DNA of 64,000 nt from Rachicladosporium sp. CCFEE 5018. Lineage: Eukaryota; Ascomycota; Dothideomycetes; Cladosporiales; Cladosporiaceae. Positions 11,309-22,565 of the stretch are shown here, one piece after another. The number at the start of each line of letters is the position of its first letter. The first letter of the stretch is position 1. The notes under the pieces are model-generated. The model made no database searches, had not been told where the DNA came from, and saw only the letters and a program-made list of their open reading frames with translations. The stretch covers positions 1,438,078-1,502,077 of the forward strand of contig KZ111145.1 of the NCBI GenBank assembly GCA_002077045.2. Direction: 5' to 3'. A program made the position numbers and the translations under genes.

Positions 11309-13034
11309 ATGATACGCGCTGGAAAAGCTGCCGGATGGCTGCATCTGACGCCTGAAGCATTTCGCATATGGGCGTCGATGAGCGGCGCACAATTTCACGA
11401 GGTCAAGTCAAGTAGTCTTCCCGGACGTGGCGGTGCCTTGCTAGCCTCTCGTGTGGTACAGAACTCAGCAGATGGCGCGGAGTGCCTCTTAACAGTTCCC
11501 AAAGATCTCATCTTATCCATAGAGACTATCCGAGAGCACGCAAAGTCAGATCGGGATTTCAGAGAAGTACTAGAGAGCCTGGGAGACTTTGGAAGGGTAG
11601 GTCATTTCTCGTGATCTTCACATACAGCACCCCGTCGACCCATGTCTACAACGTTCATTGTTGGGCGATCGATCTTGTACCCGCGATTATCAGCCTCCGC
11701 TGATGTCTTTAACAGACACCGCGCGGCGCAATACTGGTCTTTCTGCTCTTCCAAGCGACAATATTCGGCGATGGCCTGGACACACATATCGGCGTACATA
11801 ACCCTTATACAGAGTAAGCGTGTTATTCTTTAGATCTTCGACTGCATACAACCGTCCGCTTGCATTTTGTGTTTATTGCTGACTTCGGTAGCTACGTGAA
11901 GTCTTTGCCACTTGAAGGACTTCCCACATTCTGGTCATCACAAGAGCTACGATTGCTTCGTGGTACCACGCTTGCGCCAGCAACGTCTGCGAAGCTGAGA
12001 AGTCTGGCAAGTGAATATGACATTCTGTGCACATCTGCTCTGGGCACCCGCTGGTACGCGGCTGTTCAAAATAATCTAGACTTCGATGACTGGCTGCAAG
12101 TCGATGCAATGTACCGCTCTCGTGCGCTTGAGTATCCTGGCATCGGACACTGCATGGTTCCATGTATCGATCTTGCGAACCACGCCGCTGGTGATGCCAC
12201 GATAGCCATTTACGACCGCGATGCTGACGGAAATGCTGTTCTTGTGCTTCGAGAAGGTAAGAGCCTGAGTGAGGGTGATGAAGTGACGATCACGTATGGA
12301 GACGAAAAAGGCGCGTGCGAGATGCTCTTCTCATACGGCTTCCTCGATAGCGCAATGCAGTCGGCCGGCACGCTGTTTCTGGGACTGACCATGCCCGAGT
12401 CTGATCCGGCTGCCTCAGTCAAGCTACGAACAGCAGACTGTGCGCCTGGCGTCAGACTAACAGACGCCAGCAATGGCAGCATAGAGTGGAGTGGCGACTT
12501 CATCTGGATGCTGTGTGTCAACGCCGAGGACGGCCTTCAATTTCCGATTGCCCGCTCAACAGATGGCAGCGAAGAGATTCAAGCACTCTTCAATGATCAA
12601 GAGCTCAGTGGCGGTGCAGCTGAGTTGCACAAGCGGCTCCAGGAGCATGCCTTGTGGGACGTGTATCACCTCCGAGCAGTGACAATACTACAACAACGGC
12701 TCTTCGACCAGCTGCAGGTCCTGTACGGTTCTCAGGACGACTGTGAAGCTGTGGAACATGGAGAAGGCACTACGGTGCGCGACCAGTGCTTCGAGCAGGG
12801 CATGCTGCTGAGGCGTCTCGAATTCGAGTTGCTGGAAGCAGCGTATGAGGATTTCGAACATCAGGTGAGATCATGTCCTCGACACTTAGTCCAGGTATTC
12901 GTCGGCGGCGTGCTAACATGTGTCGATCACAGAAAGTTCGACTTGTCGAAAGCCAAGTGGTACAAGACTACCTCACTTCCATGAATGCTGCACCAGCCGA
13001 GGCGAATGATACAGAGGGCGATGACTTCTCCTGA
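11309..13034 (+). CDS. SET-domain protein-lysine methyltransferase (SETD6/RKM/Efm1-like)
   Basis: Four exons: 11309-11596, 11716-11813, 11892-12864 and 12933-13034, giving 486 aa. The first SET strand is SSSLPGRGGALLASRVV near residue 33. The cofactor/substrate core is CMVPCIDLANHA (the NH motif), followed by EGDEVTITYGDEKGACEMLFSYGFLD, which carries the catalytic-site Tyr and the turn typical of non-histone SET enzymes of the Rubisco-methyltransferase type (yeast Rkm and Efm1, human SETD6). The likely substrate is therefore a ribosomal or translation protein, but which one cannot be told from sequence. The last intron removes an early stop: unspliced, the frame ends at 12984; spliced, it ends EAQ-free at TEGDDFS. 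All joins keep frame. Confidence 0.87.
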
Positions 13035-14444
13035 CGATCTAATCACTGTAGCTGATCATCGATACAGCTACGGCTACACGCTACATGCAAGATCTTGGTC
13101 ACACTCACACTATTGTACTCTAGCAGCGAACAGACGACTGCGGCCTATTCGCTGGCAGCACATCCGTAGAAGCTTGAATCGATGATCTGCGGAGATCGCA
13201 AACCTGATGCGTACGCTCCTACGTTATAACAGCGCCCTCTTGCAGCTAGCACGGTACCTCATCTGGCACATGGAGCTTGTCTGTGACCTGCAACGCAAGC
13301 TGCGGGTGCGATCGGGGAAGCACTGCTGCGTGATCTTACTCGTGCAGTCGCAGTGAGCTGTTGGCGATGGACTGATCGCGGTCATCAGGATGCGCCACAC
13401 AGTCTTGCAATGGGCCACCGGACTTCACGTCCGCATTTGCGTCGTCTTTCGGATCAACCGGACGACTCCGACTTCTCACGAGAGTGCGGAACTGCTCATC
13501 AGTGCACCCAGTGACATGGCTTGCGGTGGTTTTTGACTTTTATAGTGGGACAAGCTGAGAGTTTCAACCCACTACACACCCCAGACCCCGCAATCTTGGG
13601 CCCTGAAGGCATCGATGAGTTCTAGAAAGCGACACGGCTGCCATATACCACACTTGCGGTAGCTCAACGAGCCGATTAGCCAATAGCCAAAACTCTGCTG
13701 CTAAGCGCAGAGATAACCACACCTGCCGCTATTCATCTCAACTTCAGACGTCGTTACCAAGCATACCGATCGGCACCCCATGAGCCGCAACGATTATCTC
13801 CCTTTCATCCTCATTCACCCTGCACTCAATATATATTCCATGCATCCACCAGCATCGCCGCACCGCCGGAGAGTCGTCCAACGCCGCGCCTGATTCGTCA
13901 CGCGAGGGCGATCGTCCCCGCTATGCTGAAGCGACGAATCATGAGCTGTGGCGCTCGTGCGCTAGGGCTGCAAACGTGCAGTGTGCAGACCTGAAAGCGA
14001 TCCGGCGCCAGCTCTAGCGTCGTTTGAGTGTGGAGCCATGTCATGGCAGTTGATGGGGCGTTCCTCCGCACCCCAGGTTCCTAGAGGTGTGAGTCTCGTG
14101 GTATGTTTCTTGGTAGTCTCGTTGATGATCTCCTGGTGATTGTGGTGAAACGACTCAGGCGCTTTGAACGATCAGCTTCTGCTTCATGACTTCCGGGTGT
14201 TGAGAGCGTGCAGATTGGACGGACATTGTGCAATTGATAAGGATATCGACCGGACGGACGGGTAGTCGGAATTACGTGCATGAGCAAGGACACGTCGCAC
14301 ACCATCATCAGCCAAGTCGTCGAAATACAGCATACGGAGACTTGAAGTACTGGAAACGTCGGACGAGGTTGATCTTGGGCAGAAGGGGTTCGCGACCCGC
14401 TCGTGTGTGTTTAATAGCCAAAGACAAAGCGACATCTGCCCATC
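13035..14444. other. Long upstream region of facB
   Basis: 1.4 kb without a supportable gene. It contains an AT-rich TATA-like stretch (CAATATATATTCC near 13825-13837) and a TTTTATAGTGGG string near 13537. Long leaders are common for carbon-regulated transcription factor genes; no CREA-type site was verified. Confidence 0.45.
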
Positions 14445-17400
14445 ATGCCTGGAATACTTCCCATGAAGGTGATTAAGGTGGGCGTGAACGCGCAAACAAG
14501 AATTGCGCAAGCATGCGACAGGTATGTGGCCCTACAGGTGAGTTGATAAAGTCAAGTACGTCCACTGACATCGCTTAGATGCCGGAGCAAGAAGATACGA
14601 TGCGATGGAGTGCGACCATGTTGCTCACAATGCTCGAATGTCGGCTTCGAGTGCAAGACGAGCGACAAGCTTAGTCGTCGCGCGTTCCCGAGAGGGTACA
14701 CAGAAGCTTGGAGGAGCGAGTGCGATCATTGGAGTCAGAGGTCAGGGAGCTGAAGGATCTGCTTGATGAGAAAGATGAGAAGATTGACATGCTGTCGCGT
14801 ATCCACTCGCAGTCATCATATCCCATACAGCTGCCATCACCACGGAGACCGTCTGTCACCCCGCAGGACTCAGCAACTTCGAAAGATGAACCGGATCCGG
14901 ACGAGACATTCAAGGTCCAGCAGTCTCCGTATCTACTAGGCGAGGGCACAGATTCGTACTTTGCGGGTACTTCGAGTGGCCGAACATTCATCGAGGCATT
15001 CAAGATGAAGGTTGCTGAGAGTGGTCGTTCGAAGTCGGACATCAACACGGAGTTGTTACTAGCCAGCAGTCTGCGCAAGCGATTCTCGGATGCATCGAGC
15101 ACACCAGCGACACCTGATGTGTGGAGAGCACCTCCTCGAATGGTATCAGATCAGCTTATCAACATCTTCTTTCAGGAGTGGGCGCCGATGTTCCCTGTGC
15201 TGCACAAGCCGACATTCCTGACTCTGTACGAGAAGTACGTTGCAGACCCGGACTCTGTCACCGATAAAGCAGAGGTCGCGCAGCTGAACCTAGTATTTGG
15301 CGTTGCTTCGCTGTCGAGTGGCACGAGAGCTTCGGATGACTTGAGCAGCTTCGAGTCGCAATGGAAGTCTGCACTCGATACCATCATCAACGAGAACTGC
15401 ATGGCGACGCTGCAGGCCTTGATCTTGGCGCAGCTGTATGCAATCCAGCTGGGTGACTTGACCAGACTGCTGACCTATAAGGGTTTGGCGACTTCGCTAT
15501 CTGCGCGCCTAGGCCTTCACCAGTCGCAGAAGCGATTTGCACTGGGCACACTGACGTGCGAGACGAGGAAGAAAATGTTCTGGTCACTTTACACTGTGGA
15601 CTGGTAAGTCTCACTATGCTCAGCTGTCATCAATCCTTACTAACAGCACCATTAGCTTTACCTCAGTCATCTTAGGCCTGCCCAAGCACATCAAGAACGA
15701 CGATGTACATTGCGAGTATCCCGTCGATGCCGACGATGAGTACGTTACCGAGCGAGGGTTCCAGCCTACGCTCCCTGGCGAGTCGACACGGGTGTCGAGC
15801 GCACTCGCACTTTTCAGAGCTGCGCGCATTCTCTCCAAGGTCTTGGAGGAAGTGTTCCCAGCAAAAGCTTCATACGACCTATCTTTGAAGAAGCTCGCAG
15901 AGCTATCTGACGAGCTTGATACATGGCAATCCTCTCTGGCGCCTCACCTTCGTCTCCAATTCGTACAAGACAAGCCAAGCACTGGCACTATTAGTAGCAA
16001 ATCGCCACTGCTCTCGCTGATCTATCACTACATTCGCTGCTTGATCCACCGACCTGCGATATGTGCTTCTATCGGCAACAAGTCTTCGTCCTCGATGCTT
16101 GCGCACTCGAGCTCCTGCAAGTCGATGATCCAGATCATTCAGCTGCTAGAGGAACGCAATCTCAGCTTCTCGTTCTGCTTGAACAAGGATGAGGTTCTTG
16201 TTCTCTGCGGCTTCGGTCTACTATTCCAACGCCTGAGACTTGATCCGAACTCGAAGATGCTCAAGGATAACCAAAAGATGCTCGTAGCAGTCGCGGATGT
16301 ACTGAGCAAGTCTGCCGCACCTTGCGCGCCGGAGTTCAAGAAAGTAAGCAAGATGTTCCTGCCGCCTCCGCCGACATCGATCGCTTCAGACGCAGTGAAG
16401 ATACAGAGTGCGCTGGCTGCCAAGCTGCCAGTCTTGAGCCGGCACAACTCAGAGACCACGTCTCAACATTCACAGATTCTTCACTCGTCAACAAAGAAGC
16501 AGCTAAAGGCTATCGCGTCACGCTTCACTGCATCTGCAGCGACGAGACTGCCCAATCTTGGACCGTCGACTTACGATCGCCGCTCGACCGTCCACAACAT
16601 CAGTCTGCACCCACATTCAGCCCATGCTCAGAGCCAGCCGTCCTTGTCGCCGCTGCAGTCATATACCCCCATCAACATCTCACGATCCGAGCCAGCTCAG
16701 AGCCCTCACAAGATGTACTCTCGTCCAGCATCTACAATGGGNNNNNNNNNNNNNNNNNNNNNNNNNNNNNNNNNNNNNNNNNNNNNNNNNNNNNNNNNNN
16801 NNNNNNNNNNNNNNNNNNNNNNNNNNNNNNNNNNNNNNNNNTCGATCGCTTCAGACGCAGTGAAGATACAGAGTGCGCTGGCTGCCAAGCTGCCAGTCTT
16901 GAGCCGGCACAACTCAGAGACCACGTCTCAACATTCACAGAGTCTTCACTCGTCAACAAAGAAGCAGCTAAAGGCTATCGCGTCACGCTTTACTGCATCT
17001 GCCGCGACGAGACTGCCCAATCTTGGACCGTCGACTTACGATCGCCGTTCGACCGTCCACAACATCAGTCTGCACCCACATTCAGCCCATGCTCAGAGCC
17101 AGCCGTCCTTGTCGCCGCTGCAGTCATATACCCCCATCAACATCTCACGATCCGAGCCAGCTCAGAGCCCTCACAAGATGTACTCTCGTCCAGCATCTAC
17201 AATGGGCCACCCTTCTGCTTCACACATCCACGCTCCACCTCCACAGCAGCCCAAACCGAAAAAGCGCTCCTTCACACAACAGACACGCCCGAACCTCGAC
17301 TATCTCTCTTTCGGTCCTGAACCCGATGCCTCAGCGCAGAAGACCGTTCCATCTCCTCCAGTCAAGACCGAGCCGCAGCCTACGGACTGGGAGAAACTCC

Positions 17401-17816
17401 TTGGCAGTCTTGACTCCGGACCTACGAACATCTACGATGCCTGCTACGGTGGTCAAGCCGTCGAGACCCTGCTCGATGGTAATCCGCCGACTATAATCTC
17501 GCGTGGCTCCAACACAACGCTTGCTCAGGATGCAAACTTGGATTGGAACTCAGATCTCTGGGCGCTGTGTCAAACAACGACAAACTCATCTACTGCAACA
17601 TCGGGTATGAGTGGCAACAACGGACATCCAGGCAGCATCTGGAGTTTCTCGACCGATGAAGGGACAGGGAGCTCGGAAGATTTAAGTGCGACGGAGTGGG
17701 GCAGTAACAGTGGCGTGCTGTCGACAGGGGACGGGTACAAGGCGATCATGTTGCCTGAACTTGGACTTGATGAGCTAGGCTACCCTGGTGCTGGGTGGGA
17801 GACTTTGGGAGCTTGA
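14445..17816 (+). CDS. facB: Acetate regulatory Zn2Cys6 transcription factor FacB/Cat8-like (frameshifted and gapped here)
   Basis: Activator of acetate, C2 and gluconeogenic genes (acetyl-CoA synthetase, glyoxylate cycle, acetyl-carnitine shuttle). Exon 1 is 14445-14521 (MPGILPMKVIKV..., like FacB), exon 2 14579-15603, exon 3 15656-17816. The zinc cluster starts RIAQACDRCRSKKIRCDG and has Cx2Cx6Cx6Cx2Cx6C spacing. The FacB linker (KLSRRAFPRGYTE) and a leucine-rich coiled coil (LEERVRSLESEVRELKDLL) follow, then a fungal transcription factor domain around FFQEWAPMFPVLHKPTF. Two defects: one base is missing near 14705, shifting frame between PRGYTE and LEERV; and a 100-N gap at 16742-16841 has the same 365 bp on both sides, so 155 residues of the apparent reading frame are duplicated or N. 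Without them the protein would be about 930 aa. Confidence 0.85.
16377..17206 (+). repeat. 365-bp direct repeat flanking an assembly gap (inside facB)
   Basis: Bases 16377-16741 reappear at 16842-17206 (offset 465, no indels). I count four mismatches by eye (about 1%). The repeat abuts the N run exactly on its left side and begins at the first base after it. This is the signature of overlapping contig ends left unmerged, probably from two alleles. Confidence 0.9.
16742..16841. other. Assembly gap, 100 N
   Basis: Exactly 100 Ns, the conventional value for a gap of unknown size. It may represent no missing sequence, since its two flanks overlap by 365 bp. Confidence 0.98.
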
Positions 17817-18132
17817 TCGAGTTGTTGATTCGTGGATGCCACTTGTAGCGATTGCCGATGAAGTTATTGTCACATTGATGAAGCGATGAAAGGTTGCAGT
17901 GCCTCGGGAAGGAAACAGTCCGTATGGCGCCTGGGGCAGGGTGGAGTGATTTTCCAAGATACCTCTTTGCGAGATTCGAGACGGCCAGAAAGTACATAAT
18001 GCCTTTGTGCAATGTCTATAGTCTTCAGATTTCTTCACATCGCCGCTGCAAAATAAGCTTGTTCTTCTGGTAGCAGGAGATTTACTGTGCGCGCCTCAAC
18101 GTACGAACTTGACACTCCCCTACCAGTACCAT
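17817..18132. other. Convergent 3' region facB / HAD, copy A
   Basis: Short noncoding stretch between two converging genes; nearly identical to 52183-52498 in copy B. Nothing else seen. Confidence 0.5.
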
Positions 18133-19034
18133 TTATAGTTTGGCCTTCCCCTCGCGTAATGATAGACCGGTGATGCTCTCCAGCTCTGCCACTGCCTCGC
18201 CAACCCTGCCTAGGTTCACCTTGATGGTCCTCATACCCAATGCCTTGCCAGTCCTCAGATTGCTGCCGATGTCATCCAGGAACACCACGTCGCTCATCTG
18301 GATATCATCTCTCCAGCCCTTTTGTTTCACGAACTTTCTGAGCTCCTCCAGTGTGTACTTATAGATTGGTTCGTCCGGTTTTCTCAGTCCAGAGTGGGCA
18401 GAACTAACAAAGACATCGAAGTTCGACTTCATCTCCGCGTGCTTCCGCCCGTCAGCACTCTCAGTATCATTAAAAGGATGGCCATCTGGGAAGATCGAGG
18501 TATTGCTCATCGCTCCGATGACCAGACTCCCCGGGTTTGCATCAGCAGCCTTCCTGAGTCTTTGCAGTGCAGGGTACATGTCCGGGTCCATCGTCCTGGA
18601 GTAAGTCATCATATTCCAGTACAGCTTCTCACTATCGATCTCTGGAGGCGGAGGGACGTCAAAGGCTGCCTCCTCTGCAGCCTGGGCAAAGCTTTCCTTC
18701 CGAGTGGAGGCCAGATGGCGAGCGTAGAATGTCCGCCAGCGTTGCTGATATTGAAGGTCCGCATTCCATGCCGTGAAGAACGAAGCATCAAGTGCGACTT
18801 CGCCGCGTTCGAGCTTTTGCCAGGCGCCATTGGGAGATGCGGCGGAGATGGCATAGTTGATCCAGCCATTGGGAATTGAGAGGGACTTCTCATAGTCTAT
18901 GATTGCTTGGAAGGGAGAGGCGACCTTGACTGTGTCAGAACTTACTTTCATTCGCCGAACGATGAAGTACTCACGCAGACACCACCGATGTCGAAGAGCA
19001 GGATCACAGGCTTTTTGGACGATTGAGAGGGCAT
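18133..19034 (-). CDS. HAD-superfamily hydrolase (haloacid dehalogenase-like), copy A
   Basis: Two exons: 18975-19034 and 18133-18924 (intron 18925-18974, ending CAAG), giving 283 aa. Motif I is LLFDIGGVC near residue 15 (nucleophile Asp; the second motif Asp is replaced by Gly, as in some epoxide-hydrolase-like HADs). Motif II is GAMSNTS. Motif III is the Lys in SGLRKPDEPIY. Motif IV is VVFLDDIGSNL. These define a subfamily IA HAD phosphatase or dehalogenase acting on a small molecule; the substrate is unknown. An in-frame upstream ATG at 19094 exists, but copy B has ATA there, so I take the shared ATG. It converges on facB. Confidence 0.88.
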
Positions 19035-19537
19035 CTGGAGGACTGTACCGAAGAGGACGAAGGTCTTATTGGTCTTGTGCCAGACACTCGACATGCTATG
19101 GTGACTAGGTCAAGGTGGACGGAATTTGCGACGACTTGCAGTGCATATGTGACGTGTAGTGCTCGTCATGTTCAATGTTGACGATGTATGTGAGTCGCGA
19201 TGTGTTCGCCGAGGTTAGAGCTGCGCCTTTGGGGATGAAGAGATGCAGGCTGGCCGAGCTTACTGATCGAGATGTTGCCGTTTGAACGGGTGCCCACACC
19301 TTTGGATCACATTGGTACATGGTTGTCTGCACAATGCCTACGAGACATGTCAAGTATGTATTCGAAAGTATGATATGTACAGTGTGCGAATAAAATTCTG
19401 CTCTTCCCAATGCCCAACATCGTGAAGTAGATCATAACAGTTGCGTAGCGAACGACAAGCGCTGCAAATGAAAGGAATGGACATCGATCAACAGATCAGC
19501 GGTCCTGTGTGCCCGGTCTCGTCTTACTCATAGGTGC
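19035..19537. other. HAD promoter / DUF1996 3' flank, copy A
   Basis: Noncoding between two minus-strand genes. It is similar to 53401-53904 but clearly more diverged than the HAD exons. No element recognised. Confidence 0.5.
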
Positions 19538-21067
19538 CTAGGCACCACTGTGTAGCAGCCCATGCCTGTGGACACCAAGATGCCTCTTTGTCTTCATCTT
19601 GCTCTCCGCAGTGCTCGTGCTATTACCCACAACGCCATACTGGACGTTTTGGCAGGTGCTTCCAGTGCAAGCGGCATAGACACTCAGGGCACTACCGGCG
19701 CCGCAGTACTCCTCCGAGTCGCCCGAGCACTTCATGCCGCAGTTGCCGATAACGCCTGTCTTCGGCTTGCGGTCATCGCTGCTGTACTTGTTGTCGCAGT
19801 AACATTCCCGGCTCCACTCGAGGCCAGCCAAAGTGTAGCCCTTGGACTTGCAGAAGTTGACGCAAGTCGCAACAGTCATGGTGTCAGAGGATTGCGAGGC
19901 ACCAGTGAAGGTACGAGTGTAGTAGTTATCGCTAGCGCAGCCAGCGTAGTACCAATCCAGCGATGCGGTGACATCGGTGAAGTAGGAGGCCGGCTGGCCA
20001 GTAGAGGCTTTAGGGCAGTTCGCGACCGGCACGGCGAGTTCAGGCCCAGAAGTCGGAGGGTTGCAGCCCGGTAGTGCTTCGAGAGAGCCAGTGACTTGTT
20101 CCAGAGACGATGTGCCGGCAGCGTTGACGGAGGGAGGGACCTTGCAAGCTTGCTGCTCATCAGCGGTGAACAGGCCATTGTCGAAGACGTGGCAATCTTC
20201 CATATTACCGCTGTCGTTTGTGCAGGTGTCGACTGCCTTTTGGAGATATCCCTGGTTCCAGCCGTTCACGAAGTCACCATGGAAGCCGTAGCCCGTGCGA
20301 TCGCCCTGAGCGAAGACGAACGGGTGTGAATTACCGTACCAGCGGTTTTTGAATTGATCGACCGAGTAGATCACTTCGTAGAAGATGGAGACGAGATGGC
20401 GATTGTGGCTTGTCGGGCAGTCGCCGTTATCATAGTGGCCGCTGGGGTAGGCCATGTGGGAAGTGTGGTCAGGTGAGTCGTTCTCGCCGTTCCAGCAGGA
20501 TGGGAAGTAGATCTGCGCGCGGAGACCATCGGGGCAGTTCACATTGGGGATCTCGTTGTACTGCTTCGATGTACCGCTATAGTCCAAGCAAACGAAGCTC
20601 ACGGCGTTGCCCGGCGCGGCTTGTAGGCCAGTGTAATTGCGCTGGAAGGGATTGCCCGCAAGCATACGGAAGCCAGGTGGGAATGCCTCAAGCGTCTTGT
20701 TCTTGGTGCCCGGACGTTGCTGGTAATAGACGGTCATGCCACCAGTGTTACCATTGTACTCGCCGGCTTGAGGAATGTCCTCGAAAGTGCCGTTCTCTGC
20801 CATGTAGTAAAGCTTAGGAGTCCAGTAGTTCGACAGATCTTGTTTGATCGGGCAAGATGAGCAAGACGACTTGCGAGCCTGATCGTAGTCCATCGAGAAG
20901 CCGAAGCCATTGCCGCCGCTGATGGTGTGAACATGTCCGGCAACCGCGCCTGGGTTAACGATGGGATCTGCGCGCTCGAGAGCAAGACGAGCTCCGCACG
21001 GCATACGCCAGAAAGCATCGCTCAGACCAGTCAAGAGAACAACAGCGGCTAAAATGGCGGTAGACAT
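19538..21067 (-). CDS. Secreted DUF1996 protein with C-terminal WSC domain, copy A
   Basis: 509 aa, single exon. A signal peptide (MSTAILAAVVLLTGLSDA, cut before FWRMPCG) leads into DUF1996: the ERADPIVNPGAVAGHVHTIS core, the GGMTVYYQQR segment and the conserved CPDGLRAQIYFPSCWNG. A WSC domain runs from about residue 375 (DWYYAGCASDNYYTRTF) with paired Cys and REC(Y)CDN and GDSEEYCGAG motifs; WSC domains bind wall polysaccharide. The tail is basic and His-rich (TKRHLGVHRHGLLH). Expected location is outside the cell or in the wall; the DUF1996 activity is unknown. The frame stays open upstream of 21067, but the ATG before the signal peptide is the sensible start. It is read divergently from the GPI gene across 1.5 kb. 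Confidence 0.88.
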   Translation of the reverse strand: MSTAILAAVVLLTGLSDAFWRMPCGARLALERADPIVNPGAVAGHVHTISGGNGFGFSMDYDQARKSSCSSCPIKQDLSNYWTPKLYYMAENGTFEDIPQAGEYNGNTGGMTVYYQQRPGTKNKTLEAFPPGFRMLAGNPFQRNYTGLQAAPGNAVSFVCLDYSGTSKQYNEIPNVNCPDGLRAQIYFPSCWNGENDSPDHTSHMAYPSGHYDNGDCPTSHNRHLVSIFYEVIYSVDQFKNRWYGNSHPFVFAQGDRTGYGFHGDFVNGWNQGYLQKAVDTCTNDSGNMEDCHVFDNGLFTADEQQACKVPPSVNAAGTSSLEQVTGSLEALPGCNPPTSGPELAVPVANCPKASTGQPASYFTDVTASLDWYYAGCASDNYYTRTFTGASQSSDTMTVATCVNFCKSKGYTLAGLEWSRECYCDNKYSSDDRKPKTGVIGNCGMKCSGDSEEYCGAGSALSVYAACTGSTCQNVQYGVVGNSTSTAESKMKTKRHLGVHRHGLLHSGA

Positions 21068-22565
21068 GTTGATTATAGGACAGGATACAATCGAGCGATG
21101 CCGCCTGACGCAACGATTGAAAGGTAAAGAATGTAAGTAATTGTAATGAGCGTGTAAGGTCACAGACCTGGTGCGCACTGCGCAACAATGCAATGGTATG
21201 GAATGTGTTTGTGTGAGCGTGGAGGGGACTGCGCGAAAGACTCGGACCAGAGATTGACATATACTGACCTTCATGTCCCGCAAGCCAGTCAACGGACGGT
21301 CGCAAACATTGGCTCGTCTAATTTCCTCTGCATAAGGATCGAAGGTGAGTCCCCCAGTTTCCGCGTGGTGAACCAGAATGCATGCAGATCAGACAAGGAT
21401 CGAACGCTATTCGGCCATGTGGACCGAGAGTAGATTCAGAACCCGCTCGTCCTGGCCAGCCCTGTCTTCAGTGCCGCCACTACAGCGGGGAGTGAGGTAT
21501 CCAACCAATGTGTGCTCTGGCAGTTGCACTCTGGAACAACGACATCAAGAAAAGACGTGGCTTTGAACGCCTCCGACGTTCGCGTAGATGCATAGTTCCC
21601 CTGTGATGTGCGAATGGTTGTAGACGACGTGAGACACGCCAGATGAGGAGAGTCGCCCGCGTGGATGTGTTACAGCATCCGAAGAGGACGACGCCAGTGT
21701 GAGCGGAATACCCACCAGCGGGCGAGCCTTCACATGCGGCGGTTGGTCCGGCACATGGCTGCGACAGATAAGATTGCAGACGTTGTGCGACTAGAGGACG
21801 AGTGACGTCCAGTGGCCAGCACCGCTACGCTGCGACAAAGTGAGACAATGAAAGCAAGCCGCTATCCTCATTGAAACAGGGCGTCAGTCCTATTTGACCC
21901 ATCTGCATTGCCATCAATGCCACCGCTGCCTTTCTCGAAGCGCCCGCGATCAAGATCGAGGTGGTCTTGGAAGTCTGGAATCTAAGGAAACCCTCTGCTG
22001 CGCTTGCGCAGGAGATGCGGTCGAGATGAAACACCCGAGGAAGTCTTGGCGAGCTGGAGGCGTTTGCGCTCGGGGCAGTAAACCCGACCACGCTTGCTGA
22101 TCCGCGAGGACCTTTGTAGACATGCTCCGACAGCAACAGTGTTAGTGCAGAGATGCTGTGATGTCAAGACTGGCATTGCGGCGAGTCCAGACGTCAGCGT
22201 CATGATCATGCGTCCAGCGCGCTCGATATGTGGCATCGGAGTCTATCGAATACTCTGAGTCTTTACGCTTTCCGGTCAGCGCAGCAGATGGCGCCCACTG
22301 TTTCCCTAAGCGCTGGCTTCGCTCGCCATCTGACGGCGCTTACTGACGTACCGCGAGAGGCTCAACTGCTGCCAGTATGGGGAGTGACAACACAGCGCGC
22401 CGAGAGCGACAAGAGTTGGTGGCCGCATGCAGCTCCATCGTTGAGCAGACATAGCGGAGGCCGCTGAAGATCCTCTCGTGAAGCGCAAAGAATTGGCAGC
22501 TGCATTACCAGGATTTCGACATTACTCGTTTGTATGATCTCTCATTTCCTTACTACCCTGACACA
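21068..22565. other. Divergent promoter between two surface-protein genes, copy A
   Basis: 1.5 kb with only short frames. It is barely alignable with the equivalent 55441-57018 of copy B (only islands such as CTAAGCGCTGG are shared), although both flanking blocks are near-identical between copies. See findings. Confidence 0.55.

Noticed and set aside
16322..17320. Long plus-strand frame across the 100-N gap in another reading frame
   Set aside because: It is a shadow of the facB exon; Ns are read as unknown residues and the sequence repeats itself.
19562..20074. 170-codon plus-strand frame (also at 54136-54498 in copy B)
   Set aside because: Antisense to the WSC domain of the DUF1996 gene; not conserved as a protein between copies.
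21068..21292. N-terminal extension of the DUF1996 protein
   Set aside because: In-frame by chance; it would bury the signal peptide, and copy B shows no similar extension.
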